A stretch of DNA of 64,000 nucleotides from Polynucleobacter sp. HIN11. GTDB taxonomy: Bacteria; Pseudomonadota; Gammaproteobacteria; Burkholderiales; Burkholderiaceae. A model generated the notes under the pieces. It was not told the DNA's origin. It ran no database searches and saw only the letters and a program-made list of their open reading frames with translations. Shown one piece after another: positions 38,050-46,738 of the stretch. How positions within the stretch are numbered: position 1 is the first letter of the stretch; each line of letters opens with the position of its first letter. The translations under genes were made by a program, and so were the position numbers. Where the stretch lies: positions 682,001-746,000 of the forward strand of contig NZ_AP028142.1 of NCBI RefSeq assembly GCF_030297675.1. Reading direction: 5' to 3'.

Positions 38050-39252
38050 ATGTTTGCAGAACGCGTTTTATCCGGCATGCGTCCCACGGGCGCCTTGCAT
38101 TTAGGTCATTACCATGGCGTCCTTAAAAATTGGGTTCGCCTTCAGGCTGAATACCCCTGTTTCTTCTTTGTCGCTGATTGGCACGCATTGACAACCCATT
38201 ATGAGACCCCCGAGGTGATTCAGGAGTCGGTCTGGGAGATGGTGATCGATTGGTTAGCAGCAGGAGTGGACCCCAATCAAGCCACATTATTTATTCAGAG
38301 TCGGGTCCCAGAGCATTCAGAGTTATTTCTACTGCTAGCGATGGGCACACCCTTGGGCTGGTTAGAACGGGTGCCCACCTACAAAGACCAGATCGAGAAA
38401 CTCAAAGAAAAAGATTTACAGACCTATGGCTTTCTGGGCTATCCCTTGCTGCAAGCAGCTGATATCTTGATCTATCGAGCACTCTACGTTCCAGTGGGCG
38501 AGGATCAAGTTCCTCATGTGGAGATGACCCGTGAAGTCGCGCGGCGCTTTAACCATTTGTATGGTCGAGAACCAGGCTTTGAAGAGAAAGCCCTTGAGGC
38601 GGTCAAGAAATTAGGCAGCAAGCGCGCCAAACTCTACCTAGAGCTGCGTAATGCCTATCAGGAGCGAGGTGAAGATGAGGCACTCATGCAAGCCCAAGCG
38701 CTCTTGCAAGAGGCGCAAAGTCTTTCGATGGGTGACCGTGAGCGTTTATTTGGATACCTCGAGGGTGCGCGCAAGATCATTTTGGTCGAGCCCCAGGCTT
38801 TGTTAACGGAGGCGGCGCGGATGCCAGGTCTTGATGGGCAAAAGATGTCGAAGTCCTACGCCAATACGATTGCCATTCGGGAGGCGCCTGAGGAGGTGAT
38901 CCGCTTGGTGCGGACCATGCCAACTGATCCTGCTAGGGTACGACGCACTGACCCCGGTAACCCAGCCAATTGCCCCCTATGGCAGTTTCATCAGGTGTAT
39001 TCGGACCAAACGACGAAAGACTGGGCTCAGAAGGGCTGTCAATCCGCAAGCATTGGCTGCCTAGACTGTAAACAACCCGTGATTGATGCCATTTTGCGAG
39101 AGCAACAACCCATGTTTGAACGAGCACAGCAATATCTAGACGATCCTAGCCTATTGCGCTCCATCATTGCCGATGGTTCGGACAAGGCGCGTAAGGTTGC
39201 CCAAGAAACCATGCGGGATGTGCGTGAGGCCATGGGACTAGACGTTGATTGA
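38050..39252 (+). CDS. trpS: tryptophanyl-tRNA synthetase with internal insertion
   Basis: A 400-residue class I synthetase. HIGH is HLGH (17-20); KMSKS is at 265-269. In E. coli TrpRS, about 334 residues long, KMSKS lies near 195, so this protein carries roughly 70 extra residues between the Rossmann halves, a charged helical stretch (about 185-245, KKLGSKRAKLYLELRNAYQE onward). The longer form is known from other betaproteobacteria. No ribosome binding site is visible; GACAAT ends seven bases before the ATG. Confidence 0.96.
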   Translation: MFAERVLSGMRPTGALHLGHYHGVLKNWVRLQAEYPCFFFVADWHALTTHYETPEVIQESVWEMVIDWLAAGVDPNQATLFIQSRVPEHSELFLLLAMGTPLGWLERVPTYKDQIEKLKEKDLQTYGFLGYPLLQAADILIYRALYVPVGEDQVPHVEMTREVARRFNHLYGREPGFEEKALEAVKKLGSKRAKLYLELRNAYQERGEDEALMQAQALLQEAQSLSMGDRERLFGYLEGARKIILVEPQALLTEAARMPGLDGQKMSKSYANTIAIREAPEEVIRLVRTMPTDPARVRRTDPGNPANCPLWQFHQVYSDQTTKDWAQKGCQSASIGCLDCKQPVIDAILREQQPMFERAQQYLDDPSLLRSIIADGSDKARKVAQETMRDVREAMGLDVD

Positions 39253-39836
39253 TCACGAATCACGTGCACGCCACTCTAGAAACTGCTTCCCCTTGGATTG
39301 CTCAGTACGCTGACCTGATTGTTCCTGGGGGTAAGGTCTTGGATCTTGCCTGTGGTGGCGGACGTCATGCGATCTTCCTCGCCAATCGTGGCTTCATGGT
39401 GTTCGCAGTTGATCGTGATCAGGAGTCTCTAGCGCGTATTCGACATGATTTTGTAATGACCCAGCCAATGGATCTTGAAGGGGAGGCATGGCCTTTGCCC
39501 GAATCCGAGTTTGGTAAATGGAATGCCATCGTGGTAAGTAACTATCTCTTCCGTCCTTACTTGGATCAATTGCCACATCTTTTGGAAGAGGGCGGCATCT
39601 TGCTTTATGAGACCTTTGCAATTGGTAATGAAGAATTTGGCAAACCCTCAAACCCAAACTTTTTACTCCAGCATGGCGAATTATTGGATCTCGCCAGGCG
39701 ACATGATCTGCATGTGGTCGCCTATCAGGATGGCTATCGTGAGATGCCCAAGCCAGCCATGGTTCAAAGCCTATGCGCTAGTCGGGGACTGCCCAAAATA
39801 CGCCATCCGTTACAATTCAATGCGACAGTCGCTTAA
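39249..39836 (+). CDS. SAM-dependent methyltransferase (TehB-like)
   Basis: A 195-residue class I methyltransferase. Motif I is VLDLACGGGRHAIFLANRG, followed by the acidic residue of AVDRD at the end of strand 2 and the NYLFRPYLDQLPHLLEEGG segment. The substrate is unknown; similar proteins are often labelled tellurite resistance TehB-like without evidence. The start is TTG 39249, overlapping the trpS stop by four bases; a GTG a few codons later is also possible. Confidence 0.82.
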   Translation: MITNHVHATLETASPWIAQYADLIVPGGKVLDLACGGGRHAIFLANRGFMVFAVDRDQESLARIRHDFVMTQPMDLEGEAWPLPESEFGKWNAIVVSNYLFRPYLDQLPHLLEEGGILLYETFAIGNEEFGKPSNPNFLLQHGELLDLARRHDLHVVAYQDGYREMPKPAMVQSLCASRGLPKIRHPLQFNATVA

Positions 39837-39849
39837 TCCATAAAGCCCT

Positions 39850-40749
39850 ATGAAATCAGCCATGATGACCGGAAGTATGGTTGCAATTGCAACCCCAATG
39901 CACGAAGACGGTAGTCTTGATTACCCCGCATTGCGCTCCTTGCTCGACTGGCATGTGAGCGAGGGTACCGATGCGATTGTGATCGTTGGCACCAGTGGTG
40001 AGTCACCTACGGTCTCGGTTGAAGAACACTGTGAGTTGATCCGGATTACTGTTGAACATATCAATGGGCGTATCGCAGTCATTGCTGGAACTGGCGGCAA
40101 TTCCACCCGAGAAGCGATTGAATTAACCGAATTCGCAAAGAAGGTGGGTGCGGATGCTAGCTTGCAAGTGGTGCCGTATTACAACAAGCCTACGCAAGAG
40201 GGAATGTACGCCCACTTTAAAACGATCGCCGAGCGCGTCGATCTGCCGGTCATTTTGTATAACGTTCCTGGACGCACGGTCGCTGATCTTGCCAACGAGA
40301 CCACCGTACGGTTGGCACAAGTGCCGGGCGTGATTGGGATTAAAGATGCGACAGGTAATCTAGAGCGCGGCTCCCTCCTACTGGCCGAGCTTAAAAGTAA
40401 ACAACTGAACCAGTTTGCGGTTTATTCTGGGGATGATCTAACCGCGATATTCTTAATGCTGATGGGTGGGCATGGCAATATCTCGGTCACTGCCAATGTG
40501 GCACCTCGTTTGATGAGCGAACTCTGCAAAGCAGCGATCGCAGGGGATGCCAAGCGCGCGCGAGAGATTCAGTATCAATTGTTGGCAGTTCACAAGATGA
40601 TGTTTATCGAGGCTAATCCCATACCCGTGAAATGGGCCTTGCATCAGATGGGTAAGATTCCAGCCGGAATTCGGTTACCATTGACGCCACTTAGCGAGCC
40701 ATTGCGTGAGCCATTGCGTCAGGCACTAGGCCAAGCCGGCTTGCTGTAA
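39850..40749 (+). CDS. dapA: 4-hydroxy-tetrahydrodipicolinate synthase
   Basis: A 299-residue DapA, the TIM-barrel lyase that condenses pyruvate with aspartate semialdehyde on the way to diaminopimelate and lysine. The Schiff-base Lys165 is in GIKDATGN, Tyr137 in ILYNVPGRT and the GTSGESPT loop near 47-54 are conserved. Alignment with E. coli numbering suggests the start may be the second Met cluster (39862, MMTGS) rather than 39850; neither has a ribosome binding site. bamC follows after 15 bases. Confidence 0.96.
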   Translation: MKSAMMTGSMVAIATPMHEDGSLDYPALRSLLDWHVSEGTDAIVIVGTSGESPTVSVEEHCELIRITVEHINGRIAVIAGTGGNSTREAIELTEFAKKVGADASLQVVPYYNKPTQEGMYAHFKTIAERVDLPVILYNVPGRTVADLANETTVRLAQVPGVIGIKDATGNLERGSLLLAELKSKQLNQFAVYSGDDLTAIFLMLMGGHGNISVTANVAPRLMSELCKAAIAGDAKRAREIQYQLLAVHKMMFIEANPIPVKWALHQMGKIPAGIRLPLTPLSEPLREPLRQALGQAGLL

Positions 40750-40764
40750 TTTCTTTAGGATCGA

Positions 40765-41898
40765 ATGCGTTCAGTTCTTCACACCATCTCGTTGACCTGT
40801 GCAATTGTTACGCTTACTGCATGCAGTAGCTTTAGCAGTATGACCGCCAGTGATAAGGTGGACTACAAAAAATCCGGAGATGTACGCGGCCCCAATCTGG
40901 CATTACCCCCGGATTTAATCACGGCTCAAGCGGATCGTCGCTATGTAGTACAGGATGGCACGGCGACCATGTCGGAGTACAACCAGGCGGTCAAGAAGTC
41001 CTCTCAAACGCGCTCGAATGTGTTGACCGGCATTCCGGGGATGAAGATTGAGCGTGACGGGGATCGGCGTTGGTTGGTGGTCGATAAGTCTGCAACTGAG
41101 CTTTACCCTCAAGTAAAAGATTTTTGGCAAGAGAATGGTTTCTTACTAGTAATTGATTCACCATCAACTGGGATTATGGAAACCGACTGGGCAGAAAATC
41201 GTGCCAAGATTCCGCAAGATATTATTCGAAGAACCTTAGGGCGTGTGTTGGATTCTGCTTATGATTCTGGGGAGCGGGATAAATACAGAACTCGTCTTGA
41301 GGTGCAAAAACCCGATGTCACTGAGATCTACATTACTCACAAAGGGGCAATCGAGACTCCAGTAAAAGATAGCTCAGGCGCCATGATTACCACCCAATGG
41401 ACTGTGCGACCAACCGACCCTGAGTTGGAAGCCATTTTCTTGACACGCTTGATGGAGCGTCTTGGTATGACCCAAGACCAGGCGAGGGCCCAAGTTGCGG
41501 CAACTGCGACGGCTCCCAAGACCCCAAGAGCAAAGTTGGTGGAAGAGGGGCCCGCTACCCGTATCGAAATGAGCTCCAGCTTTGATCGTGCTTGGCGCGA
41601 TGTTGGCCTTGCCTTAGATCGCTCTAACTTTACGGTGGAAGACCGCGATCGCTCACGGGGGATTTACTTTGTACGTTACGTCAATCCAAAAGATTTGGGT
41701 GATGGACGCAGTTGGTTTGGCCGTACCTTTGGTAGAAGCAATGATTCAGATAAGAAAGCAAAACTCTATCGCGTCGTGGTTCAAGCACGAGGCGAGAATC
41801 AAGTCGTGATTTTGGTGCAAGACTCCGAAGGTAAGCCTGAGAACACCGCCACTGGCAATCAGTTACTCACCACGCTAGATCGACAGCTCATTAAATAA
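40765..41898 (+). CDS. bamC: outer membrane assembly lipoprotein BamC
   Basis: A 377-residue lipoprotein of the BAM complex. A lipoprotein signal with lipobox LTAC puts the lipidated Cys at residue 20; a flexible N-terminal segment follows (KSGDVRGPNLALPPDL, which contacts BamD), then two helix-grip domains (about 95-215 and 265-375). The dapA-bamC order is conserved in proteobacteria. It ends at a strong terminator. Confidence 0.93.
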   Translation: MRSVLHTISLTCAIVTLTACSSFSSMTASDKVDYKKSGDVRGPNLALPPDLITAQADRRYVVQDGTATMSEYNQAVKKSSQTRSNVLTGIPGMKIERDGDRRWLVVDKSATELYPQVKDFWQENGFLLVIDSPSTGIMETDWAENRAKIPQDIIRRTLGRVLDSAYDSGERDKYRTRLEVQKPDVTEIYITHKGAIETPVKDSSGAMITTQWTVRPTDPELEAIFLTRLMERLGMTQDQARAQVAATATAPKTPRAKLVEEGPATRIEMSSSFDRAWRDVGLALDRSNFTVEDRDRSRGIYFVRYVNPKDLGDGRSWFGRTFGRSNDSDKKAKLYRVVVQARGENQVVILVQDSEGKPENTATGNQLLTTLDRQLIK

Positions 41899-41917
41899 TC
41901 ACAGCACTCTTCCAAAG

Positions 41918-41946
41918 AAAAAAGGCGCTCAATGAGCGCCTTTTTT
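41918..41946. terminator. bidirectional Rho-independent terminator between bamC and the Ala/Pro-rich lipoprotein gene
   Basis: GGCGCTC/GAGCGCC with loop AAT is extended by A6 on the left and T6 on the right, giving a 14-bp symmetrical stem. It lies 19 bases after bamC and 15 bases after the convergent gene, and works in either direction. Confidence 0.93.
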
Positions 41947-41961
41947 CATACAGCTTCAGAA

Positions 41962-42195
41962 TTACTTCTTGGCTGGAGCAGCAGGTGCAGCTGGAGCAGC
42001 AGGAGCAGCAGCAGGAGCGGCTGGAGCAGCGCCGGCAGGTGCAGCAGCTGGAGCAGCGCCGTCAGCTGGTTTTGCATCAGCGGCAGGAGCAGCAGCAGGA
42101 GCGGCTGGAGCAGCAGCTGGCTTAGCTTCTTCTTTCTTACCGCAAGCAGACAAAGCAACGGCCAACATTGCGGCCAAGAGGAGTGACTTCTTCAT
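41962..42195 (-). CDS. small Ala/Pro-rich repeat lipoprotein
   Basis: A 77-residue protein. MKKSLLLAAMLAVALSAC is a lipoprotein signal with lipidated Cys18; after a short charged stretch (GKKEEAKP) the mature part is almost only Ala and Pro in PAAAPAAP-type repeats, ending AKK. Such tails are extended and could span from the membrane to the cell wall. ATG 42195 is chosen because AAAGGAAA lies upstream and the signal peptide begins there. The upstream region holds a striking palindrome. No enzymatic function is suggested. Confidence 0.72.
   Translation of the reverse strand: MKKSLLLAAMLAVALSACGKKEEAKPAAAPAAPAAAPAADAKPADGAAPAAAPAGAAPAAPAAAPAAPAAPAAPAKK
41999..42114. repeat. 32-bp exact direct repeat within the lipoprotein gene
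   Basis: The 32 bases at 41999-42030 recur exactly at 42083-42114, 84 bases (28 codons) apart, so the duplication is in frame. Both units consist of Ala/Pro codons (GCT, GCA, CCT on the coding strand) and could expand or contract by slippage. Confidence 0.85.
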
Positions 42196-42224
42196 TGATT
42201 TATTTCCTTTAAATTTAAGACGAT

Positions 42225-42252
42225 TTACATCAATTACCGGTAATTGTTGTAA
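42225..42252. promoter_or_regulatory. 28-bp near-perfect palindrome upstream of the Ala/Pro-rich lipoprotein gene
   Basis: The core CAATTACCGGTAATTG (42231-42246) is a perfect 16-bp palindrome. Beyond one mismatched pair (42230/42247), TTACA and TGTAA continue the symmetry to 28 bp. It begins 30 bases upstream of the start codon, in the expected promoter zone, and is the strongest operator-like sequence in the window. A second small repeat, ATTGC/GCAAT, lies at 42267-42280. Confidence 0.6.
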
Positions 42253-42352
42253 GACCTTGAGTGCATATTGCGGATGCAATACAACTCAGATCCACTAATA
42301 ATTATAGCAATTGCACCATCATTTGCTCAACGCCATTGGGCTAAATTGCTGC

Positions 42353-43663
42353 CTACTCAAGCAAGAGCCAACCGTCAGAATAGGCTTCATACAGCGAGTT
42401 ATTTTTCGTTAAAGACGGGAGACTCAATTCCCGATCGATCTTCTTCGAATTCGCTCTTGATAAACCCTTATTTTTACTGGATTTTTGTATTCGCCCTTGG
42501 GTGAGGAAATGCTGCTGCGCTAGTATTTGCCATGCTTTGATGGTGGCAAGATCCTGCCCATCAGTCACTGCATCCCCATTGCAAAAAACGGTCTCACCTC
42601 GGATCAATAGGCGGGTTTGGGGGTGAGGTACCAAGGCCATTTTCTGAAGACCGGCTCGAAGTGCGCTGGGACTCAAGACGGGGTCGGGTGAAGTAAAGAT
42701 CGCTTGCGGTTTTGGCTCGCTCAGGTAAGCAGTAATGCCATTAATCAACACTGGGGACTGATTTAGGTCCAGGGCTGCGATGTGTTGGCGGATTTCATCT
42801 TCGAGTTGTGCGGGTAGACGCGCAGGATCAGAGGAAGCTTTCTGCTTAGGATCTGCATAAATCGCCCCAAGGGAAGGATCGGACTCTAGGGATTCAGCAA
42901 GACGCCATAAACCTTCACTAATGAGCTCACGGTACGAAGGTGACCGAAAGCCCACCGACCAGGTTTGGCAGCCCGCATCGAGCGCCACTCCCTCGTGGGC
43001 AATATTGGGCGGCAGATAGAGTAAATCACCGGGTTCTAAGACCCATTCTTGCTCCGGCTTAAAACGTGCAAGGATCTTGAGTGGTAAATCAGGGCGCAAG
43101 CTCAGATCAGTCTGCCCAGAAATCCTCCAGCGGCGTCGACCTTCCATCTGGATTAAAAATACATCGTAGGAGTCGACATGCGGCCCTACGCCACCCCCAA
43201 TACCCGCGATGCTAATCATTAGGTCATCGAGGCGTGCATCTGGGATAAAACCGAAACCAGGATAGAACATGGGCAGCAGTCGGATGCCGTGCCTCCATCC
43301 TTGGATCAATAGCGTCCAATCTCGAGCGCTGCTTGAAGGAATCTCTTTTTTCCGAAAAGGGCCATGTTGCAGTCGCCAAGGTTTGGCTTCAACCAAACGC
43401 GCCTCGCTAAGGCCATCGCATGCGTATCCAAACAGGGTTTTATCTGGGATTGGGCTTAATAGAGGCAAGCCAGCCTCTTTGCTCAGTGCAAAGGCGGGAA
43501 TGGCTTGGCGGACCAGGAGTGGGCATTTATGCCAATACCGCTGCATAAATGTTTGGGGGCTCAGATTGCCCAAAAGCGGCCACGGCCGATCAAGCGGCAG
43601 TGTGGCTGGGGCTTTGGGGGGTTCGTAGCGAGCGCGAGTCTTAGTCAAGTAAAATGGCCTCAT
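42353..43663 (-). CDS. roxA: JmjC-type ribosomal oxygenase (YcfD/RoxA family)
   Basis: A 436-residue Fe(II)/2-oxoglutarate oxygenase. The cupin core carries the metal triad His162, Asp164 (GPHVDSYD) and His223 (NIAHEGV), then a dimerisation region and a C-terminal winged-helix part. The E. coli homologue hydroxylates an Arg of ribosomal protein L16. Here it is longer at the C-terminus than the E. coli enzyme by about 60 residues, a basic, low-conservation tail. It is divergent from the SlyD-like gene with only 17 bases between the starts. Confidence 0.85.
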   Translation of the reverse strand: MRPFYLTKTRARYEPPKAPATLPLDRPWPLLGNLSPQTFMQRYWHKCPLLVRQAIPAFALSKEAGLPLLSPIPDKTLFGYACDGLSEARLVEAKPWRLQHGPFRKKEIPSSSARDWTLLIQGWRHGIRLLPMFYPGFGFIPDARLDDLMISIAGIGGGVGPHVDSYDVFLIQMEGRRRWRISGQTDLSLRPDLPLKILARFKPEQEWVLEPGDLLYLPPNIAHEGVALDAGCQTWSVGFRSPSYRELISEGLWRLAESLESDPSLGAIYADPKQKASSDPARLPAQLEDEIRQHIAALDLNQSPVLINGITAYLSEPKPQAIFTSPDPVLSPSALRAGLQKMALVPHPQTRLLIRGETVFCNGDAVTDGQDLATIKAWQILAQQHFLTQGRIQKSSKNKGLSRANSKKIDRELSLPSLTKNNSLYEAYSDGWLLLE

Positions 43664-43680
43664 TAAGGAAACACATCGCT

Positions 43681-44301
43681 ATGAAGATTGAAAAAAATAC
43701 CATCGTATCTCTTCGTTACAAACTTAGCGATGCTCAAAACAATATTATCGAAGAACCCGATACCCCGATGGTTTATCTGCACGGGGGATACGCAGGAACC
43801 TTCCCAAAAATTGAGAGTGTATTGGATGGCAAGGATATTGGCTTTGAGACCACGGTTCAACTTGAACCTCATGATGCCTTTGGAGAATACGATCCCAATC
43901 TTCTCAAAATAGAACCGCGTGAGCGCTTTCCCGAGCCGCTAGAGATCGGTATGCAGTTTGAGGGCGTACCTGAAGAGCAAAGTCCTGAAGAGATCGAGGC
44001 TGCCGATGTGGACGAGATCGACGATGATGAGGATGATCAAGAATCAGATACGTTGATCTATACCGTGACCGACCTGGCTGATCAACAAGTCGTACTCGAT
44101 GGTAATCATCCACTTGCTGGAATGGCGCTGCGGTTCTGGTTGCAGGTTGAGGATGTTCGTCAGGCTACGGAAGATGAGATTGCCAATCAGCATCCACAAA
44201 GTGAAGACGGCTTTGGGATGGACCTAGCAGATGATGATCTGGATGATCTTGATTTATCAGCAACGGGGCAACGCGACCAAGGTCCACGAACCCTGCATTA
44301 A
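43681..44301 (+). CDS. slyD: FKBP-type peptidyl-prolyl isomerase (SlyD-like) with acidic insertion
   Basis: A 206-residue SlyD/SlpA-type isomerase and chaperone. The FKBP part is split: VSLRYKLSDAQNNIIEE, YLHGGYAGTFPKIESVLDGK and LEPHDAFGEYDP before, and ADQQVVLDGNHPLAGMALRFW after the insert. The insert (about 105-130) and the C-terminal tail are strongly acidic, with no His/Cys-rich metal-binding tail as in E. coli SlyD. ATG 43681 matches the family start; ATG 43654 is in frame but close to the divergent start. TAAAAT at 43650-43655 is a likely -10. Confidence 0.87.
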   Translation: MKIEKNTIVSLRYKLSDAQNNIIEEPDTPMVYLHGGYAGTFPKIESVLDGKDIGFETTVQLEPHDAFGEYDPNLLKIEPRERFPEPLEIGMQFEGVPEEQSPEEIEAADVDEIDDDEDDQESDTLIYTVTDLADQQVVLDGNHPLAGMALRFWLQVEDVRQATEDEIANQHPQSEDGFGMDLADDDLDDLDLSATGQRDQGPRTLH

Positions 44302-44325
44302 TGGGTACACCCCCAAAGAAGCGCT

Positions 44326-45084
44326 TTATTCTCTTAGAAGATTTTTGATGGCATCGAGCTCACGCTGAGTTTCCTCATGCGCTTGCGTGTCGCTAGCTTT
44401 TCCACCTAACTTCGCCAGAGCCTCTTCAAGGGCTTTGATCTTATGTTCTTGTTCGATGGTAGCGTCGATCAAACTTTTCAATGCCAACGAAACAGGGTCA
44501 TCTGCATTCGGTGTAATGCCATAGGCCGAGAAACTCGCTTTACTGGCATCGCTTGCATGTTTGGGTAGATCGGGATGCAGGATGCGGGCTGGCACACCGA
44601 CTGCCGTTGCGCCCGCAGGAATCTCTTTGAGGACCACTGCATTGGATCCAATTCGAGCACCATCACCCACAGTAAATCCACCCAAGACCTTGGCGCCCGC
44701 ACTCACAACCACGCCTTTGCCAAGTGTGGGATGGCGTTTGACCCCTTTGTAGAGCGAGGTACCTCCCAAGGTCACCCCTTGATAAATCGTGGTGTCATCA
44801 CCAATCTCTGCGGTCTCGCCAATCACAATCCCAAGGCCATGATCTAAAAATACCCGACGCCCGATCTGTGCGCCCGGATGAATCTCAATATTGGTCAAAA
44901 AACGCGCGAGCGACGCCAGAAAGCGGGCAGGCCATTTAAGACCGAGATTCCATAGGGCATGATTGAGACGATGCAGCCAAATCGCATGTAAACCTGGATA
45001 GCAGGTAATTACCTCTAACCGGTGTCGGGCAGCAGGATCGCGCGCAATAATGGCGTCTACATCTTCCAATAGAGAACTCAACAT
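44326..45084 (-). CDS. cysE: serine O-acetyltransferase
   Basis: A 252-residue serine acetyltransferase (EpsC-type), first step of cysteine synthesis. An N-terminal helical domain (about 1-60) precedes the left-handed beta helix made of hexapeptide repeats (about 65-170), with the catalytic HPGAQIGRRVFLDHG and GETAEIGDD motifs and GVKRHPTLG. The C-terminal tail is longer than usual, with a charged coiled-coil segment (about 205-252), and ends without the typical C-terminal Ile that docks in the sulfhydrylase. Confidence 0.93.
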   Translation of the reverse strand: MLSSLLEDVDAIIARDPAARHRLEVITCYPGLHAIWLHRLNHALWNLGLKWPARFLASLARFLTNIEIHPGAQIGRRVFLDHGLGIVIGETAEIGDDTTIYQGVTLGGTSLYKGVKRHPTLGKGVVVSAGAKVLGGFTVGDGARIGSNAVVLKEIPAGATAVGVPARILHPDLPKHASDASKASFSAYGITPNADDPVSLALKSLIDATIEQEHKIKALEEALAKLGGKASDTQAHEETQRELDAIKNLLRE

Positions 45085-45090
45085 AGAGAT

Positions 45091-45119
45091 AGTGTAATCC
45101 GTGCGCCTTATTTTCTCAG
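45091..45119 (-). promoter_or_regulatory. candidate leaderless promoter of cysE
   Basis: On the minus strand, CTGAGA (45119-45114) and TACACT (45096-45091) are 17 bases apart, and TACACT ends six bases before the cysE ATG. No Shine-Dalgarno sequence is present. Confidence 0.42.
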
Positions 45120-45863
45120 GAGCATCTGTTTGGCAATGCCACGCAAGAGATCAATCTCCTCTTTGCGTAAGCGAGTTCTAGCAAACAGCGCTTGCAGACG
45201 CGGCATGAGTTTCTTGGGATTTTTGGGGTCCAAATAACCAATCGCCTCTAAGCCCGCTTGCCAATGGTCGAGCATGGCAGCAACTGCTGCTGGATCTGCA
45301 AGTTCTGAGAGCTCCTCATTTACCACCGATGGCGATGGATCTTTCAGAAGGGCTTGGCGTAAGCCAAACGCACAGACCATGATGGCCTGGGCCAGGTTTA
45401 ATGAGGGATAGGCGGGATTGGCGGGTAAAAAGACCCGATGCGTGCAATAGGCAAGATCTTCGTTCTCGAGCCCAGTCCGCTCAGGACCAAATACCAATGC
45501 AACCGAGCGGTTCGATTGCAATGCATCGGTGAGCAAATGCAGACCATCTGCCCAAGATAGTGGAGGCGGACCAAACTCTCGATCGCGACTGGTTAGGCCC
45601 AGTACCACAGCACACCCTTGAATACTGGAAGAGAGCATATCGTGAGTATTCGACTGAGCCAATACATCACTAGCACCACTGGCTAATGCCATCGCATCGG
45701 GGTGGGTATGCATGGCCAGTTCGCGGGGCCGCACCAGATGAAGCGCATCAAACCCCATGGTTTTAAGGGCGCGCGCTGCTGAACCAATATTACCCGCATG
45801 ACTGGTTTCCACCATGATCCAGCGGACCTGGTCGCTGTATTGAGTAAAGGGAGTCTGAGCCAT
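45108..45863 (-). CDS. trmJ: tRNA (cytidine/uridine-32-2'-O)-methyltransferase TrmJ
   Basis: A 251-residue SPOUT (SpoU-type) 2'-O-methyltransferase. N-terminal RWIMVETSHAGNIGSAARALKTMGF, middle LVFGPERTGLENEDL and NLAQAIMVCAFGLRQ are the three SPOUT motifs forming the knotted SAM site. The C-terminal part is an extra helical domain. TrmJ modifies position 32 of several tRNAs. It lies 23 bases upstream of cysE on the same strand and is divergent from suhB. Confidence 0.92.
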   Translation of the reverse strand: MAQTPFTQYSDQVRWIMVETSHAGNIGSAARALKTMGFDALHLVRPRELAMHTHPDAMALASGASDVLAQSNTHDMLSSSIQGCAVVLGLTSRDREFGPPPLSWADGLHLLTDALQSNRSVALVFGPERTGLENEDLAYCTHRVFLPANPAYPSLNLAQAIMVCAFGLRQALLKDPSPSVVNEELSELADPAAVAAMLDHWQAGLEAIGYLDPKNPKKLMPRLQALFARTRLRKEEIDLLRGIAKQMLLRK

Positions 45864-45943
45864 GAATGAATTCGTTTAGAATATTGCTATTGCGCTAGAG
45901 ACCTTGTCGACTAGTTTGTTCTTATTTAATTTGTCCACTCATT

Positions 45944-46738
45944 ATGCACCCCATGTTAAACGTGGCTGTGAAAGCCGCTCGCCGTGCCGCAACGATTATT
46001 AATCGTGCATCACTCAATTTAGAGCGTTTGCAAATCGATCGCAAGCAACATAATGATTATGTAACCGAAGTGGACAAAGCTGCCGAAGAGGCGATTATCG
46101 AGACCCTAAGCGAAGCCTATCCGGGCCATGGTTTTTTGGCAGAGGAAACGGGCGAGGCCACGAATGGCTCCGATCACATTTGGATCATTGACCCATTGGA
46201 TGGGACCACCAACTTTATTCATGGATTTCCACAATACGCGGTATCGATTGCTCTGTCGGTCAACGGTGTTGTAACTCAAGGCGTGGTCTATGACCCCAAT
46301 CGTGATGAGCTGTTCACTGCCACCAAGGGCGGTGGAGCCTACGTGGATCGCCGTCGCCTTCGAGTGGCCGAGCAAACCAAATTAGAGAATGCATTGCTGG
46401 GTACGGGATTTCCGTATCGACACGATCAAGATGTGGATCTCTACCTGAAAATCTTTGCTGACATGACTCGCCAATGCGCGGGTCTACGACGTCCTGGTGC
46501 AGCCTCCCTAGATCTTGTCTATGTAGCAGCGGGCCGCTATGACGGATTCTTTGAGAGTGAACTCAAGCCATGGGATATGGCAGCAGGGGCTTTGATTGTG
46601 ACCGAGGCCGGTGGCCTAGTCGGAAACTACCGCGGCGAAGAAGGCTTTATGGACAGCGGTGAGATTATGGCTGCGAACCCAAGGATTTTTGCCCAAATGG
46701 CAAATATTCTTAGTAAGTACTCCAGAACGGCTACGTAG
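45944..46738 (+). CDS. suhB: inositol monophosphatase family protein SuhB
   Basis: A 264-residue lithium-sensitive phosphatase fold. Metal sites: [10 protein letters not shown], then [16 protein letters not shown] and [15 protein letters not shown]. SuhB also acts as an RNA polymerase and NusA partner in rRNA antitermination in E. coli. Length is normal. Its 3' end overlaps the convergent lpxH gene by 8 bases. Confidence 0.94.
   Translation: MHPMLNVAVKAARRAATIINRASLNLERLQIDRKQHNDYVTEVDKAAEEAIIETLSEAYPGHGFLAEETGEATNGSDHIWIIDPLDGTTNFIHGFPQYAVSIALSVNGVVTQGVVYDPNRDELFTATKGGGAYVDRRRLRVAEQTKLENALLGTGFPYRHDQDVDLYLKIFADMTRQCAGLRRPGAASLDLVYVAAGRYDGFFESELKPWDMAAGALIVTEAGGLVGNYRGEEGFMDSGEIMAANPRIFAQMANILSKYSRTAT

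Noticed and set aside
41969..42298. 109-aa Gly/Ala-rich plus-strand ORF
   Set aside because: It is the mirror of the Ala/Pro-rich lipoprotein repeats; GC-rich repeats give open frames on both strands.
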